Below the pieces are notes generated by a model. It made no database searches, had not been told where the DNA came from, and saw nothing but the letters and a program-made list of their open reading frames with translations. This document shows positions 43,735-56,500 of a DNA stretch of 64,000 nt, piece by piece. The position numbers and the translations under genes are program-made. The DNA is from Limnephilus marmoratus (Eukaryota > Arthropoda > Insecta > Trichoptera > Limnephilidae): positions 9,212,501 through 9,276,500 of the forward strand of contig OU862908.1 in the NCBI GenBank assembly GCA_917880885.1, in the 5' to 3' direction. Position 1 is the first letter of the stretch, and each line of letters begins with the position of its first letter.

Positions 43735-46700
43735 ATTGTTACATAGTCAGTGCCCAAGAAATACAAAAAACTGCATGTGGAATTTAAGCAAAGAATGAGG
43801 AGACTTTTGGATCACGAAACAAGCCTGTTGGGCATTTTCTTATGTTCGTTATTCTATAGTAAGAAAGAACAAGCATACAGCTGGAGAACAAGAGCGTTCT
43901 TTCTTGATCTTTAGTATAAACAGTAATTCAGCATTTACACCAAAAGAATAAGAACTAGAATTCTTGCAAGTGCTCTAGGGATGTGTAGATCAGGCGAGAG
44001 AATGCTAATTGTAATTCTTTAACAATCAGTGGTAGTGTTCACTAGACCAAGTCTGACAATGAGAGCGGTATTTTGATTTCAAGTGCTGCATTTGTGGAAA
44101 AATAAACGAAGGAAGAGACGTTGGTGGGTAACGAATTTAATTAAAAGAAGAACACTAGATAATGTAGAAGTTACTATGATAGGATATGCGACGATAAGAA
44201 GAAAGTGGTCAATAGAAAAACTTTTACAGAATGGCATCAAAGGATGTTAACCATTTACTTATTGTCTTGAACCGCCATACCTTTGGGTTATTATTAAAAA
44301 AGTAGGTAAAAAAAATTGGGTATTTTACCTACGTTTTTTTACCACTGACTAGCGGCGTGACTTGTATGAGAGAGATGAAAATACCCAAACACATCCGTTA
44401 ACTTCGGCTGACCTTGAAATACTAAACGCAGGAACAAACTTGATGTACAACGAACCTATCACAAGCGTTTTGTGGGTTTCGGATAGTTATTTTTTACCTG
44501 GGATTTACGGGATGCGGCTTGTTGCGTTCGGGCGATAATATAGCAGCCGCATCATGTATGGGTAGGGCGGTTAACTTCTTCAGGACTACATTTCATTATA
44601 GTTGTGATTTCATGCCAAGGATCTCTTTGTGCGATTTATTTTTATAATTTCCTTAAGTTGGATCCCACGAACATGAAATTTTGGTGTGCTTCTATCATTT
44701 GTAGACATTTTTCATTACTCCAATCCATAATTAGTACAAGCAAGTTCCAGGAACACAAGAACACTTTGAAGAGATCGCCCCGGGGAGCGATTGCGTCTGA
44801 ACACAAACGAATGCTCTAGGCCAGGGGTCTCCTAACTACGGCCCGCCAGTGTCACCAATCCGGTCCGCGAATAGCAAATTTAGCACTTAATAGAGAACTC
44901 CAGTCCAATTTTTTTAAATGAATAATGAATGGCCTTCTAACTTAAATAACTGAATATATATATTTTTTTAGAGTTAGTTTTAATGGTTAAAATAATTGTC
45001 AAAGTTTTAATTTTTCAAGATCTCCCGAAAACCACCGCCATGTGTAATGAATCGTGTGACGTCATCACTTCTGAAAAGTTATTTTTATTTTCAACAGGGT
45101 GTTGTCATTTTGTATGATAATTATACGGAAGAAAGATGATACTATTCGATAAGTTAAAACATTATTTAGGTGGAATTATTTATTTATTATATTCTTCAAT
45201 ATTATTACGGGAGTGTGGTATAGAAATTATTATTTTTTTAGCTTTTAAAATCAATATTATCTCAAACGAAGCATCACCTACACACTGCACAAATAAGATA
45301 CTGCGCCGATCAACTGATCCAAGGCGGCCATTTTGATCTGGAAGTTTGCAGTAGCAGAGAGTCGTTCGCGAACGAGTCGGCTCAGTGGCCTGGATCTTCA
45401 TACGGATCCGTAAGATCTGGTTCTGTAAGATCGATGTTCAAAGCTATGGACACACTAGCTCGCGGATCTTTGCGAACGAGTGAGCGGGTAGCAATTGCTA
45501 CTTGGTACCATGCTCTTTGGCTTCTAATGAGCAAGTGTGTCCGTAGCTCAATTCAGTTGTTCAATTGAGCCGATTCACTGAACCGGATCTTTTCATTCTC
45601 GTTCAACTGAGCCGCTTTGCCCGTCTCTAGGTAGCATTTTGTTGTAGCATGTTATACAATTTTTTTGTACAGTTTAAAGTTTTTCAATATTTTAAATAAT
45701 AGAGATAAACTAATAGAGAGACCTCTATTTTTGATACTGCATTATTTAGGTTTAAATATTGTTTCAATAAACGCAACGACAAAATCTCTATAACAGGATG
45801 AAATAACGAATAACATGAAATGTTGTTAATACTGATGGCTTCTGTCATACCTACATAATCAAAGTTTCAATTCAATGACTGGTGACGCGTGATGTCAGCA
45901 CTAACCATTCAGTAATACCAACTTTGCAGTGTGTTTTGACGAGAAGTTTAAAAATGCACTTTTTAATAATTTTTTAAGAACTCTACGTTTAATATTATGA
46001 AATAAAACTTATATATTCAGAATCAGCTTTCATTGGTCTGTATGAACATATTTTTTAAAGCCATAATATTTTTCACTGGAGTTCCTTATTGGCCCTTGGA
46101 ACTTACTGGAGTAATCAGTATGGCCGGCTGGAAAGTTTGGAGTTTTTAGGCAACTGTTCAGGTGCACTTGCGGCATTCACTTCAAACGACCGAGCATTCT
46201 ACAAAATTTCGGCGAATATACTCGGAGCACTGAAAGAATACTCTAACTGTTTACACCAAAATAATTTGTAAGAACAGACTAGAATGAACATTCACCTGTA
46301 TATTTTGTGTTTCTACAAAACCTGTAAAAATAGCTTTATAATGATAAATGTGTGGGGTAACTCAGTGATCCTTCATTGTAATAAAAGGCAATAAATAAAC
46401 ATGGCGATTAATAGAATGCACACAAATATAATTAAAAAATACATTTTTATTTTTGAATAAATTTTATTACTAGAAAATTTGAGCAAATGTATGAAATGTG
46501 AATCATCATTAACAATATGCAAAATCATTGATGGGCCACATTGTTTAGTACACGGCATATATATTATTAGATATAATATGTTACTAAATTAGATATGCTC
46601 AATACTTTAAACATTCTCCACCACTTCCTCCGTCAGCCAACTAAATGATACAGCTGTGATGAAACACACACAATGATTATTTTTCTCTATTTTTGATTCT

Positions 46701-47980
46701 GATTTTAGAAAAATATACATTTGTTAAGATATTTATACTGGAATCCAAGGCTATATTATTTGTAGTAAATAAATTCTCTTGCGTAGATAATATTAAATAT
46801 AGAAATTTGTATGGAATTATGATATGCATTTCATAATATATAAATACATATATATATATTATAATCTCAAATGGATGTAGTATATTGAGAATATTATTTT
46901 TAGTATGTATATCGCTTTATCTTCCAATTTTATTTAGATTAGAATAGAATAATATTTACATCAAATGGCAGATTAATCTAGATATTACGATACGTTACAG
47001 ACGATAATGAATACATTAGTCTTATTTCATTTAAAATTATGCAATACATAGATTTTTTTCTTTTAAATACTCAAATAAAACGTGGAAGAACAATACATAA
47101 TATAAAGGAAGAAGTTGATGTGTAAATATAAGAGTATTGATGTTAGGTTCCAATCAGTTACTCAATAAACTGGACCTCGGCAATTTAAACAATAAAAAAT
47201 ATCATAGGTTCTAAATGCATTAAAGTATTAAGAGTTTTTAAAGTAAATATTGGCACACTTACGGCTGCTTACACTGATTGAAACAAAGCCAATATTTGGT
47301 TAAGTAAAAAAAATTATCTTAACGGAAGTCTTAGCGAAGGATTACTCTATTTAATTTTATCGATATTATTTTACTGTACGTTTCTTTAATATCAATAGAG
47401 GATTTTGTAAAAGTAACACTTCCAATTAGTAAATCAACATTAACTTAATAATATTGCTAATTTTATTATTGCAAATTATTTGTTAAAAAAAGTAAAAATA
47501 TTGCCTCCGCGGTTGACCTGTTAAAACCACACAATTTAACTCTGTATTTGCGAGAAGTGCCCATCGGCCACGAAAAATTCGAAACATACTTTCTTTTCAT
47601 GAGATCTTGTATCGTAAAAAATGTTCGTAGCTTACTAAAATAAATCATAATCAATTGGCAACAAAATAAACAATGAGAAAAGAGTTCTTGCTTTTCGTTT
47701 CGTTAAGAGCAGCCATTTTAAATAATAACTAAATTACTATTGCGTCATTCTTCAGCTTGCAGTTTGTCATGTGTTTTCCCCGTGTTTAGCTCCGTTAGAG
47801 TGGTTTGAAATTCGGATAAAATGGAAATGACGCACCACGGCACCTGCGAAGCATCAAACTGCGCTCAAGGCTCCTATTGATTGAGATATAAAACGGAAAC
47901 GACGATAGGTCTGCGCTCATTGGCCGCTTTGTTTTTTTACAGGTCGTCGGAATATAATGCGTAAATTCACGCCTCGCCGA
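43735..47980. other. Gene-poor AT-rich interval
   Basis: No gene recognised. A hAT-like end (CAGGGGTCTCCTAACTACGG) lies at 44822-44885 without a partner. A GATC-rich stretch at 45380-45620 contains GGACACACTAGCTCGC and its partial inverse GAGCAAGTGTGTCCG. A 60-codon frame at 46089-46271 resembles nothing known to me. Confidence 0.4.
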
Positions 47981-47984
47981 GCGC

Positions 47985-48066
47985 GTCTCTTAGCGCAGCA
48001 GTATAGTGCATCGCAAATCTCAGCGGCCAGAGAAATCCAGCGAACGGAGGTTTGAATCTTATGAAA
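47985..48066 (+). tRNA. tRNA-like sequence (SINE head or tRNA pseudogene)
   Basis: TAGCGCAGCAGTATAGTGC fits a Pol III A box, and GGTTTGAATCT (48049-48059) a B box. They are 58 bases apart, which would need a long variable arm. An A-run and T-run follow. I cannot fold a clean acceptor stem, so a working tRNA is unlikely. Confidence 0.3.
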
Positions 48067-48069
48067 TCT

Positions 48070-49720
48070 AAAAAAAAAAAATTTTTTTTTTTTATCAATA
48101 TCCAATCTTCAAACCGATTTAAAATAAACAGGCAAAATAAAACGACATCTAGCGACTTTCTAGTTTCACTTCAGTTTCACAATTACAAACTCAAATTTTT
48201 TAAAATTGTTAACATTTTATTTAGTTTTATGGAAAGTATAAAAATAATTTTTTCCACATTACTTTAAAATATTTTTTATAATGTGATAGAAAAAAATATC
48301 TTTGAATATAATGAGAAGCTTTTCTGAGGAAACTATCTACATAAGGCAGATTAGATACTATTTTTATAAATATATAAACACATCTGTTACAAGCAAGTTA
48401 TTATGAAAATAGAATCAGCTGGCGCACGTCTCGCCGTGCGAAAATTTAGCATCGGCACACGACGGAGGTATTAGGTCACAGGAGCTCGCCGTTCTAACGG
48501 TTAAATCATGCAAATAGATCACCTAAGTAGCAAACTGCTGAAGAAAATTAAGTTTAGTCAAATTGGTGACACTGAAAATGTGCTTTTGAAAAAAAAAGGT
48601 TGTCGCTCTTTTCAAAAAGTGTAAGACCGTAAATGTAAAAAACTCATCTAAGTAACATCGTTGAACTTTTTTTCTCTATATTTTAGACACGGTTCTTGTT
48701 GTTGGTTTCTGTAGAACCATGTAGGGGTGAGTACCTAATGCAATGACTTTTTGAATTTAAAAATAAAATTCATTCTCCCACATGACAATGCCTTCAATGT
48801 CTCGCTACAATGTTCACACACTCTAGACATATGGTTCAACCATGTGAAAGTGTTGTGACAATAAAGATATTAAATGTATTGGACTGAATAACTCCATTAG
48901 TTATATTGACAAACAATAAAAAACCTAATTAATTTAATAACCCTATCTATTAACAATTATTAAGTTCTAAGTATTATCAATAGTTTTTGATCCGAGAGAT
49001 ACAATGTCTATTAACACATTAGCAGACACAAAGCATCTACAAAAAAAACATCGATTTTGAGTAGATGTGCTACGGTAGAACCCAACGTTCATAGACTTGT
49101 TTAGTGTAGAACGCGATAATACACAACAAGCACGGTGTATTGAATGTTATTGTCTTGTTTTGTATTGAACTTCATTGTCATAATGTAACTTCAAAAGACA
49201 ATAGGAATAAAACACAAGTTAATACAAGTACCAACATTTTAGAAAGCATCATATTATTTTACTCGGTTTTTTGACTTAAGTGTCTGCCAATGTGTTAACT
49301 TGTAAATAAAATTTGCTAAATATAATTTGGTAAAATAAAGATAAAATATATATTTTGAAAAAAGCTGTATAAAAGATTTTACTAGCAACAGCTAATGGCA
49401 AAAATACAGGAAAGCGGTAGATTGGGCTCCCAAAGTACCCACAGTAATTCACAAACAACATAAAAGTACAAGTCCTGTACATAAAACGACAAAGTTACGG
49501 AAAATTTCACCACCTTTGAATAAACTAACGATTAATGCTACTTGTTGAGTAGCATTGAGTATTAATCATCAGTTTCTTAGATGGTGAAATACTCCTTTAA
49601 TCAAACAAAACTTTATATACATAATACAATTAAAGAAAACCACCGTTGATTGAGTTGTATCAACTATCAACTTAAAGGTGTACAGATACGTTTTAAGATT
49701 TTCATGGCCAAAAGTACTTT
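48070..49720. other. AT-rich intergenic sequence
   Basis: No gene or repeat family recognised. Confidence 0.35.
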
Positions 49721-49912
49721 CGTTATTTGTTTTTGGGGTGTTATGCTGTGTTGCGCTACCTCCTTCTTTAGCCAACGTTTCGGACAGCATTGCAGTGTCC
49801 ATCATACACATCTACCGGATCTTCCCTGATGACGGACACTGCAACGCTGTCCAAAACGTTGGCTAAAGAAGGAGGTAGCGCAACACGGCATAACACCCCA
49901 AAAACAAATAAC
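49721..49912. mobile_element. Near-perfect 192-bp palindrome (foldback MITE)
   Basis: GTTATTTGTTTTTGGGGTGT to CATTGCAGTGTCC pairs with GGACACTGCAACGC to ACACCCCAAAAACAAATAAC. Arms about 78 bases; the loop of about 35 bases includes CCGGATCTTCCCTGATGA. Frames through it are mirrored. Confidence 0.85.
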
Positions 49913-50907
49913 AAAAATAAAGATGTACATATTTTATTATTATTTACAAGTAGGCTGAATTATACATTTAAAAAATGGAGATAATATTCTAAATAAACTA
50001 GCAACAAAAATAATAGGATACGGAAATTAAATTGTTCAATTAAATTGTATTTTTAATGAAATTTGATAAAATGTGCCTTAAAAATAGGAATTAGTAAAAT
50101 GATTCTAGGGATGTTGGGCTATATTAAGTCTAGGATAAATATTTTTAGAAGTCCGTACTTAACAATATTTATTTTTCTTTTTTATATAAATTACTATTAA
50201 GAAAATTAATAAGTCATTGTATTTTATTCTAGCGTTGGAATGTCAATGCAAACAGGTTTTAATACTTGGAAAAAAGTTGAATTAATTCATTTAAATGTTT
50301 GAACAAAATTCTCCTTTCAAGTTAAAAAGAGGATTGGGGGAATTATTGTAAATACATGCACACTTACAACTTACTTTAAAATCATGAATAATTTTTTTTT
50401 AAAGAACATAAATAATATGGTCTCAATAATAAAAACAAAGAAATGCCGACGACGTGGCATTTTCAGACATTTATAATAAATTTCTCAAAAAACTTACTCG
50501 TAACAATTTTATAGGAATTATTTACAAAGGATGATATTTCAAAATGAAAAAATCACTTTAAGGATATGCAGTGACATCCTTCATTTTGTTAATGAATGTA
50601 TGGAGACAATTGTCTAGTCGAGGTTGGTTGCGTTACACATGTAGATAAGTCTTTAGAATAATGTTTATTACGCAATAGGATTAGAAGTACAGTTTAAGGA
50701 TATCGTTCCGGCTCCAGCAGAAGGAAGACAAGACTTGAACACGAGCACCACTGCAATCAAAACATTTACATTACACATTGTTATGAGCCAAATATATTTA
50801 AAAATAGTATACAGTTTATATATTGAAGTGTTACATACTAAAGTTGCATCAAAATTAAATTGAAACACGAAAATGACTTTTAGCAGATCAGACAGGCACA
50901 CACATTT

Positions 50908-50963
50908 TTCAAAATCATTTTGCAAAAAGAATCATTTTGCAAATAGAATCATTTTGCAATTAG
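50908..50963 (+). repeat. Short tandem repeat, AGAATCATTTTGCAAA
   Basis: Three to four copies of AATCATTTTGCAAA. Confidence 0.8.
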
Positions 50964-51649
50964 GAAAACTCTTACCTATGCTTTTTTTAACACTAAAGAA
51001 TAGAAAAATGGTAAACAGAAACTATAACAGCACTTCAATATGACAAAGATAAATAAATAAATTAGGGCTGTCTATTTCAACAGAAAGATAATCGTGAACT
51101 AAATTCAAATTTTAATCTTCATTTAAAGTAACAAGGACAAAATAGGACCACGCGCTGTTTCAAGTGCACTTTTGCTAAGGTAATAATTGTTATTAGGGAC
51201 AGAAAAAGGAGAACATTCCTCGAAATTTTGTGAAAAAAACGCACCACATTATTTTTTGGTGCGGCCACACCATAAATTAAATTTGATTTGTCAAGCTATC
51301 CCGCTGTATTTTGTTTCGCGTCATTCTAGGATCTGATCATTCTTTGTTCCTATAAAAATATTATAATAACTAATTTGATAATACGATATTCACAGAAAAA
51401 AATATAATTTACTTTTCAGTATTTGTAACATCTCCTTGAATTTGACGAGTTACAAAATTTTACAAGATCTTTTGACAAATTCGTGCCAAAAATTCGTTTA
51501 ACCATATTATTAACACAGGGTCAATATGTTTTTGGTTTTCACTGCAACACTTTTAAATGACGAATTCATTGTCACTATCATCATCTTCTATAATATTAAG
51601 TTTAATAAACACAATAAAATAACTTTGTTTCAACTCCACTTTAATATTT

Positions 51650-51875
51650 CTTAATCCAACCGGTTTCGGTACATCCTGAACCTTCCTCAGGGGTGAATAA
51701 AAATATATCGAACATAATACAGATATACATGGTATTTAAAAGAAAATTAGAAGAGGGAGACAGAACATCAACTTAGGTGGGGGCGAGGAGGGAGGTGCCT
51801 AAGAGGGAGGGGTGAACGTGGGTGGGGGTAGTGGAAATATTTAAAAAATGGGGGTGTTAGACAATCTAGTTGTTT
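51650..51875 (+). repeat. Unclassified repeat with ACCGGTTTCGGTACATCCTG
   Basis: ACCGGTTTCGGTACATCCTG followed by a G-rich (GGGGG(C/A)GAGG) tract resembles the foldback arm at 43000-43130 (ACCGGTTTCGACACGTCCGT then GGGGGTAGTGGGAGG). Probably the same element type. Confidence 0.45.
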
Positions 51876-52013
51876 ATTAATTAAATTAGTTTTATTTATT
51901 TTTAATGGCTTTTTTATTTCAAGGGCTTCGAGATTATTAAGGCATAGTAGACCTATCCCATTTCTAAAATTTTCATAGTAGAGTAAGGCATAGTAGACCT
52001 ATCCTATTTCTAA

Positions 52014-52564
52014 TGCAGGCGCCAGACATGAGTTCAAAGAAGTGATCAAATAAGTGTTCACATGTGTGGTACGGGCATTTGATACTGTTGTCACATATGT
52101 GATAACTTAAGTGCGCTTTGCCGTTCAGTATCGGTTTTTTAGCGCACATCAAAGGGATCAAAGTTCAAATGTTTGCGTGCCTGCCACACTGCGCGAAGCC
52201 CAGTTGCGCAAGGGGCACCGTGGAGACTTGTCGTGCGTAAACAGCCAAACGATGGAGTGGAATAATGAGAGCGTTTTCGAGTTTATAGAGTTGATGCAAG
52301 TAGAGCCAGATATAAGGGCATAAAATTTTTTGTTTATTTATTTGCACATGTAATAAATAATTAGACGCACATAAATAATATAAGCAAACTGTGTCGACCA
52401 AATTGTCGTCCATGTTGTGTGAAGTCTATTTGAAAACTGTGAGCTCAAAGGAGTGATCAAATCTTTGAACACATATCTGGCAGATACAACAATGTGTGAC
52501 CAAATGTGTGCGCAAAGTCTTCAAAGAAGTGATCACTTATTTGAACTTCTGTCTGGCGCCTGCA
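52014..52564. mobile_element. PIF/Harbinger-like element (551 bp) with MADF-like ORF start
   Basis: The ends TGCAGGCGCCAGACATGAG and its inverse CTGTCTGGCGCCTGCA are flanked by TAA (52011-52013, 52565-52567). At 52252-52320 it encodes MEWNNESVFEFIELMQVEP, like the start of a MADF domain found in Harbinger-associated proteins. The rest of that domain is absent. Confidence 0.82.
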
Positions 52565-53194
52565 TAAAAAAAAGGTAGACCCCAAAATCACTATCCTTCT
52601 TATATCTACTTAAATATATGAAATATATTTTTAGTATTTTAGGTATTCCTGCGCAAAGGATTAATTCATAATGAGTCGTTTAAAAAAAAAGTTAAAAAAT
52701 CGTTGATCGCAGGAAAAAATATTTTGTAAAATATTGGTAATATTCCCTGCCCAATAAATGGACAAATAAAAAAGGGATTTCTATGGTTTAAATGGAAAAA
52801 AAAAATTGCATGGGGTCATCGGCTGACCCACATGGTTACAGATGTTATGTTTGGCATCTTGGCCTGTCGAGAGTTAATAATCTATGTTGAAGTGCGCAAT
52901 GTTGTACCTTACCTCCAACAGAACTGTCGAATATGTTAAAATGGCAGAGTAACACTAGAGTAACTATGTATCGGTTTTCGGAAAGTAAAAGCAAAAGCTA
53001 AAAGTGACATAAAACAGGCAGTTAAATTGATTGAAAAATGCATTTTTGTGATATTAAAGAATAGCAATTTCTTTTACTCTACCAACCGTTGAAACAGATG
53101 GCCTCTAATAGAAAACAGGAAGTAGTACTGATGTGATTTTCTAGATATACCCTACATGACCGCAGGATCTACCCTCCTCGAGGTTGTCATCTTA

Positions 53195-53256
53195 GGTACT
53201 GAAGTGCAAGATCCCGTCACTACACCCCAAACACGATGCCAACTCAGCCACTGACC
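53195..53256 (-). repeat. SINE S3 fragment, minus
   Basis: Reverse reading GTCAGTGGCTGAGTTGGCAT and GTGTTTGGGGTGTAG matches the A-box region at 42327; the B box is degraded. Confidence 0.5.
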
Positions 53257-53312
53257 GGTCGACTACTCAGCCACTGACTACATTTGAAGTAATATGCCCT
53301 GTAGCAACATTG

Positions 53313-53339
53313 TAGCTTGCCCCCATGTCGGTGTGCTTT
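53313..53339 (-). repeat. Copy of the start of the terminal lectin exon
   Basis: On the minus strand, ATAAAGCACACCGACATGGG matches ATAAAGCACACCAACACGGG of the real exon (IKHTN/DT-MGA), 20 bases past the stop. It has an AG in front but no long frame. Confidence 0.55.
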
Positions 53340-53358
53340 ATACTCACATATGGCGTGA

Positions 53359-53541
53359 CTAGCTGGCGTGGCCGTTGTGCTGTTTGAGCGCCTCCCCGTC
53401 CGCCTGCCACTTGAACTTGGTGTCCATGAGCCACTGCTGGCCCGCCTCGCCGGTGCACGGGCGCAGCACGGGCAACGCCGGCTGCTCCGCCTCCGCCCGC
53501 TGCAGGCACGCCCCCGTGTTGGTGTGCTTTATTGTTTTCGC
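53359..53541 (-). CDS. Pgant5: Pgant5-like terminal coding exon (ricin lectin repeat gamma)
   Basis: 60 codons plus TAG after acceptor TTTTCAG. It encodes [17 protein letters not shown] and [12 protein letters not shown], the third lectin repeat and C-terminus. It is very GC-rich, so several overlapping frames stay open. A 24-base copy of its beginning occurs just downstream of the stop (53313-53339). Confidence 0.94.
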   Translation of the reverse strand, partial: AKTIKHTNTGACLQRAEAEQPALPVLRPCTGEAGQQWLMDTKFKWQADGEALKQHNGHAS

Positions 53542-56500
53542 CTGAAAATACCAAAAGGATTTTGATAAATTGCCAGAAAAATACGGTGGCAAAATTTAAT
53601 ATGAAAGTGGTTGACAAACTGTACAGCATTGCTATTAATTGATGTACCGTGTACACCCGAAGCACAGTTCAACAAGCACATGTCATGTAAATTGGGGAAA
53701 GTGTAAAGGGGGTACAATCAATAGGTAATGCATATTGCATAAATGCAGATTCCTTCATGAAAGTGCGTATTTTCTTATTAGTGCATATTGATCCTGTTAC
53801 ATAAAAGATGTGTAACAAGGTGTGTGCACCCTTTTATACACACTTTATTTATGGTTTCGGTGTGTGGCACCTTAAGTACTTGCTCACTGACAAATGGGCA
53901 TTGGTCATATTGCAAGCCCTGCAATATTTTGGAATGAAACAGTTGTCGATCCTGCAGGCAGATTCAAATCAGCAGATTTAAAAAGCATTCATTTATTCAT
54001 CATAACAAAATAAATATGTATGTTTGTACAAAAACTACACAATTGGAAAGAATTCTTTCACTCTACTTGATATTATTACAAGTTATGTTAGAATTTTTTT
54101 AATAGCTGTTGTTTTTTCAAGATTGAAGATACTACTCACCAATCTTTCACCAGCACCATCAAATATCTCTAACATTGTACGACTTTTGATAACCACTTTG
54201 ACAAACCATTGATTGAATACACCTCACTTAAAAATTTAAAAACTTTCACATCAATTAACTATTTAATTGAACAGTTGCACTCACGTGATTGTCATACATC
54301 CAGGCCTGGTTTCCTGCCATTCCGTGGCAGCGCACGAGGCGCACGGGCCCCCGCGGATGCGCCGAGTCCAGGCAGTTGTCGTCCGACATGATCTGCTGGC
54401 GCTTGGTGTATGCAAACACCTGGTTGCCACCCAGCTCGTGGCAGTACGCCATGCCGAGGTTCTCTCCCGACTTGTGGCCCATCGTGTCCAGACAGTTTTG
54501 GGTCTCAGAGTTGCGAATCTGTAAAAAAATATATTATATGATAATACATTCAATATAAATTGCTCACGTACGTCAGTATAAATAAATCTGTTAGATCCGA
54601 AAGTCAAATATAACCTCACATTTGAATTTACTATAATTTTGTTCTAAAATCAGTGTTGCCACAATGATGAAATTTTGTGTTTCAATTTTATTAAATTTTA
54701 ACATTTTCTTGAACCGAGTACATTATCATGTCAAAAACAAAGTACTTTTCTACTTTCAGAAGACCAGGGGGGGGGGGGGGGGTAAAAGTTGTACAGGTTT
54801 CATGTAGGTTCTATCACACCCGCAAATTCATAATTTTTTTTGTAGCAAAAGGAATATTTGAAGGGAAGGAAAAAGGCAAGAGATTGAGACACTTGAAAGG
54901 GATTCTAGTATGATCTCTCAAAGTCAGTAAAAACATGCACCTAATGAAAATTCCTTGCCTTAACTGTACAGCAGAAACCTTATTCTTAAACCTTACAAAG
55001 TAGCGAAAACACTGGTCACTGGTGTCATGAAATTTGGATAGATTTTGTTTTCTACAGTAATATTTAGAATTTATAGATTAAAGAAACTGCTTTCTAAGGA
55101 GCTTTGAAACATCCATTTGCATTTTGAAGAAACTATTTTCTAAGGAGCTTTGAAACATCCATTTGCATTTTGAATGTCAAAGAATAAAACATGATGGAAT
55201 ATTGTCTGTTCCATATTATTCAATTCAAATCTTGGGTGAAGTCAAGTGTAACTTTTTTTTTCATCAACTTCACACAGGAGGCCTTGAGGAAAATAATTTC
55301 GCTCAGGGCCTATGACATCTTTGAAGATGCTATGTTTTTTGAGGAGAGGAAGTATTAGTTCAATCAAACTAACTAGTAACTACTAGTTAATCAAAGTTAA
55401 GCACAATTCTTTTGAATTAAACAAAAAACAATCTATCACACATCGCCACTGATCACACTGCTACACGTCACAACGGATCACGTTACACGCCCTGTCTCTT
55501 ATGTTACCATGCTGCTGCAACGAGACGGAAGGCATATCACGTGACCCGCTAGGCTGTACCCAACTACCCATTGGTGAGGCATGAAGGAATTTTTTTTTTT
55601 TATTGAAAAGAAATATCATACGACAGCAAAATGACATCCAAATACGCTCAGCAATCGCTGGTTAAAATTCTTAGGATAATTTCTGAAACAACCTGCTTAT
55701 ATTATTCAAATAAAATAGGCTTACATCTCCCAGGTAGTAGTAATCCAGAGGCATTTGACTTTCTGGGTAAACATTCTCCAAGTACCATCGGAAGCTCTTG
55801 CATTTGAGGTTTTTCCTCAACTCCTGTCTCTCCGTTATATTTCCCAGAGGGACTAAACGAGCACCTGCGCAGATTAAATACATTTTACAATACTAATTAC
55901 AAACCAATATTATTTCTTAAATTTAAACAATTTATTAAATTAACTCTTGGTGGAAATTCACTGTAATCAAACTACTTACGGTCTGACATATATTATAATA
56001 GTGGTGGCACTGCGAGTTTAAAAAGTTTTAAATGGCAACACCAAGATGAATCACAGGAAAATTCAATGTAAATTTAAAAAAGTACTTTTTTAATATAGCG
56101 ATGAATCACAGGGAAATTTAATGTAAATTTAAAAAAAGTACTTTTTTAATATAAACCTAAGGAAGATTGCATGGAAAGGTGATTTTTTTTTAAATTCTGA
56201 AATTTATGAATCAAAATAGACATCAATCAGACGTTAAATCAAAATAAAACAAAATCTAATTCACAGATAACCAAAATTAAAAAAAAAGAGATATTGTTTT
56301 CCATAGTTTCTTTGAATGCGAAGGACAAATTTCAAAGACAAAGTCAGTAACTTGGTGTCACCACAGAAATGATTTTTTTTATTTGTAATTGAATAAATTT
56401 CTAGTTTGCAGTGCCGAACTTCATTATTCCACTTATTTGTTTAGGATCTGAATAGTTTCACCGTGCTACGGGCATTTTCAGACTGGTACTATTAAATGCG

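Noticed and set aside
50668..50780. Candidate terminal exon (TTGATTGCAG then VLVFKSCLPSAGAG)
   Set aside because: A good acceptor, but the frame resembles no lectin or known domain, and the phase to the Pgant5-like gene gives another, unrelated frame.
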